From NCBI GenBank assembly GCA_946221045.1, contig CAMIIY010000115.1, positions 1 through 6,596 on the forward strand: DNA of 6,596 nucleotides. Direction: 5' to 3'. The notes under the pieces are model-generated. The model was not told where the DNA came from. It searched no databases and worked only from the letters and a program-made list of their open reading frames with translations. Position 1 is the first letter of the stretch. The number at the start of each line of letters is the position of its first letter. The stretch comes from an uncultured Oceanospirillaceae bacterium (GTDB taxonomy: Bacteria > Pseudomonadota > Gammaproteobacteria > Pseudomonadales > Balneatricaceae). The position numbers and the translations under genes were made by a program. This document shows positions 4,472 through 6,596 of the stretch, one piece after another.

Positions 4472-6596
4472 ATGACCGGCACCTTGTTTGTAACCTGTCC
4501 CAAAGGTTTGGAACTGCTTCTGCAGGAAGAGCTAGAAACGCTGGGGCTGACTGAGCTTCGTCAGACCGTAGCCGGCGTGGAGGGGCAGGGTAATCTTGAG
4601 ACCGCCTATCGGGTCTGCCTGTGGTCCAGACTGGCCAACCGTGTCCTGATGCCACTCCATGAATGTCCGGCACAAACAGCAGATGAGCTTTACGAGGGTG
4701 TCCAGGTTATCAGCTGGCTTGACCATATCAACAGCAGTGGCAGTTTGCTGATTGACTTTAATGGCCGTTCTGAAGGTATCTCGAACACGCATTTTGGTGC
4801 GCTGAAGGTCAAGGATGCGATTGTCGATCAGATCCGCATGCAAACCGGCTCGCGTCCTGAGATTGCCAAGGTTAATCCCGATGTCAGGGTCAATGTGTAT
4901 TTGCACCGGGGCAGGGCGCGCATCAGTCTGGATCTGTCCGGAGAAAGTTTGCACCGCCGGGCATATCGCCTGCAGTCAGGTGAAGCACCGCTGAAAGAGA
5001 ATCTGGCCGCGGCAGTGCTGTTACGGGCGGGTTGGCCCGGGCGGATAGAGCAGGGTGCACCGCTTGTCGACCCAATGTGCGGTTCCGGTACGTTGCTAAT
5101 TGAAGCGGCACTGATGGCTGCTGATATTGCGCCGGGGTTATCGCGGAAACGGTTTGGTTTTCAGGGCTGGAAAGGACATAAGCAGAGCGTCTGGGCAGGG
5201 CTGGTCGCAGAAGCTGAAACCCGCAAAACAGAGGGGCTTGCACAGCTTAAGCCGCTGTTTTTCGGGTTTGATCAGGATGCAAAAGTCCTAAGGGCGGCTC
5301 GTCAGAATGCAGGCCGGGCAGGGGTTGAGCAGGCGATCCGTTTTGAAGAGTGTCGCCTGGAAGACCTGAATCAGTCGCGTTTGCCTGAAGGCTCTGGCTT
5401 GCTGGTGACAAATCCACCCTATGGTGAGCGTCTGGGTGAAACCCAGCAACTGATGTTCCTTTACCGCTATCTGGGTGACTTCCTGAAACAGCAGTTGCCG
5501 GGCTGGCAGGCTGCAGTACTCAGCAGCAATCCGGAACTGTGCAAAGTGACAGGGTTGCGGGCAGATAAAACCTACAAACTGTTTAACGGTGCGCTGGAAA
5601 GTCGCCTGGTGACCTATCAGATTGCCGCCAAGGCTGAGTTGGGAGAGCCTGAAACTGCACCAGATACAGCGGCACCGTTGAATCAAAGCGCTCAAATGTT
5701 CGCCAACCGGTTACAAAAAAACCGTAAACAGCTGGCTCGGTGGGTTAAGAAAGAAAATATAGAAGCCTATCGTCTCTATGATGCGGATATGCCCGAATAC
5801 AATGTTGCCGTGGACCTCTATGGCGAGCAGGTGCATGTGCAGGAATATGCACCACCTAAAAAAATTGATCCGGTGAAGGCCTTCTCCCGGTTGCAGGACG
5901 TGATGCACGCGCTGCCTGTGACACTGGACGTTGCGCCGGAGCAAATTGTGCTGAAGCAGCGCAAGCGTCAGCAGGGTAGCAGTCAATATGAAAAGCAGGG
6001 CGAGTCGCATCGGTTTTTTGAGATCATAGAGCATGGATGTCGCTTGCTGGTAAACCTGCATGACTATCTGGATACGGGGCTATTTCTCGACCACAGGGCG
6101 ATGCGGCGCAGAGTTCAGGCTGAGTCAGCGGGTAAAGATGTACTTAACCTGTTCTGCTATACCGGTTCGGTTTCAGTGCATGCGGCTGTGGGCGCTGCGC
6201 GTACAACCACCAGTGTTGATATGTCCGCGACTTATCTTAACTGGGCTAAACGCAATCTGGAGCTGAATGGCTTTGGGGGTGCAAAACACCAGTTGGTTCA
6301 GGCTGACTGCGTTAAATGGCTGCATCTGCAGCGACAGCCGGCTTATGACCTGATCTTTCTGGATCCGCCAACGTTTTCGAACTCCAAGCGCATGCAGGGT
6401 GTGTTTGATGTACAACGGGATCACGTAGAGCTGATTCGGCAGTCGATGCGGTTGCTGCGCCCGGGTGGTGTACTCTATTTCTCCAATAACTTTCGTCAGT
6501 TCAAACTGGATTTTGAAACCTTATCAGACTTGGCTGTAACGGATATTACCGGCCAGAGCCTTGATCCGGATTTCAAGGGGCAGACGAAGGTGCATG
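4472..6596 (+). CDS. rlmL: Bifunctional 23S rRNA methyltransferase RlmKL (m2G2445 / m7G2069), 3' end outside window
   Basis: This SAM-dependent enzyme methylates two guanines of 23S rRNA: the N-terminal RlmL half makes m2G2445 and the C-terminal RlmK half makes m7G2069 (E. coli numbering). The frame is open from the ATG at 4472 to the window end, giving 708 complete residues. E. coli RlmKL has 702, and the last residues LDPDFKGQTKVH align with its extreme C-terminus, so only roughly 10-20 codons are missing. Domains: a THUMP region within about residues 45-155 (FNGRS near 96, HFGALKVKDAIVD from 107); RlmL SAM motif DPMCGSG at 200-206 and catalytic NPPYGER at 314-320; the linker MFANRLQKNRKQLARW from 409; RlmK SAM motif VLNLFCYTGS at 557-566 and DPPTFSNSKRM at 631-641. 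All key motifs are intact. AGGA at 4461-4464, seven bases from the ATG, supports the start. The gene is divergent from rmf, another ribosome-acting gene. Confidence 0.97.
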   Translation, partial: MTGTLFVTCPKGLELLLQEELETLGLTELRQTVAGVEGQGNLETAYRVCLWSRLANRVLMPLHECPAQTADELYEGVQVISWLDHINSSGSLLIDFNGRSEGISNTHFGALKVKDAIVDQIRMQTGSRPEIAKVNPDVRVNVYLHRGRARISLDLSGESLHRRAYRLQSGEAPLKENLAAAVLLRAGWPGRIEQGAPLVDPMCGSGTLLIEAALMAADIAPGLSRKRFGFQGWKGHKQSVWAGLVAEAETRKTEGLAQLKPLFFGFDQDAKVLRAARQNAGRAGVEQAIRFEECRLEDLNQSRLPEGSGLLVTNPPYGERLGETQQLMFLYRYLGDFLKQQLPGWQAAVLSSNPELCKVTGLRADKTYKLFNGALESRLVTYQIAAKAELGEPETAPDTAAPLNQSAQMFANRLQKNRKQLARWVKKENIEAYRLYDADMPEYNVAVDLYGEQVHVQEYAPPKKIDPVKAFSRLQDVMHALPVTLDVAPEQIVLKQRKRQQGSSQYEKQGESHRFFEIIEHGCRLLVNLHDYLDTGLFLDHRAMRRRVQAESAGKDVLNLFCYTGSVSVHAAVGAARTTTSVDMSATYLNWAKRNLELNGFGGAKHQLVQADCVKWLHLQRQPAYDLIFLDPPTFSNSKRMQGVFDVQRDHVELIRQSMRLLRPGGVLYFSNNFRQFKLDFETLSDLAVTDITGQSLDPDFKGQTKVH

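Noticed and set aside
4116..4503. Minus-strand open frames across the rmf-rlmKL intergenic region
   Set aside because: They overlap rmf or the start of rlmKL, have no clear SD and give no recognisable protein; long frames here reflect low GC and chance.
1..6596. Mobile elements, CRISPR arrays, tRNA/rRNA genes or a defence system
   Set aside because: Every long coding stretch is a recognised housekeeping gene with intact motifs. I saw no transposase, no spaced direct repeats and no cloverleaf or rRNA signature.

Overview
The window is an ordinary core-genome stretch of a gammaproteobacterium. The gene set and order resemble Pseudomonas and the marine Oceanospirillales/Marinobacter-like groups. 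The grounds are a large (180 kDa class) NAD-glutamate dehydrogenase, a DUF2835 protein, a class 2 (quinone-linked) PyrD, a long Pseudomonas-type ribosome modulation factor, and a fused RlmKL rRNA methyltransferase. As I recall it, pyrD, rmf and rlmKL are also neighbours in Pseudomonas aeruginosa. The genus cannot be fixed from the sequence alone.

Layout, left to right. Bases 1-2528 (+) are the C-terminal half of the glutamate dehydrogenase gene, whose 5' part lies outside the window. After 26 bases comes a 72-residue DUF2835 gene (2555-2773, +), probably cotranscribed with it. A 90-base gap holds a perfect TATAAT box, a run of eight G and a 10-bp palindrome, and is probably the pyrD promoter. 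pyrD (2864-3895, +) makes dihydroorotate dehydrogenase for pyrimidine synthesis. A strong 12-bp stem terminator (3903-3930) serves both pyrD and the convergent rmf gene (3950-4156, -). The 315-base AT-rich interval 4157-4471 separates rmf from the divergent rlmKL (4472 to the window end, +), which lacks only its last codons.

The themes are nitrogen/carbon catabolism (glutamate to 2-oxoglutarate), pyrimidine synthesis, and ribosome maintenance: RMF dimerises idle 70S ribosomes and RlmKL methylates 23S rRNA. I find no mobile element, CRISPR array, tRNA or rRNA gene, or defence system, and no clear new protein system.

The parts most worth a second look are non-coding. The rmf 5' leader can fold into a nearly gapless chain of hairpins, the last of which would cover the Shine-Dalgarno sequence. 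A 9-bp inverted repeat brackets the Shine-Dalgarno and start codon of the DUF2835 gene. A G8 tract and a palindrome sit in the pyrD promoter. The rlmKL leader also contains inverted repeats.
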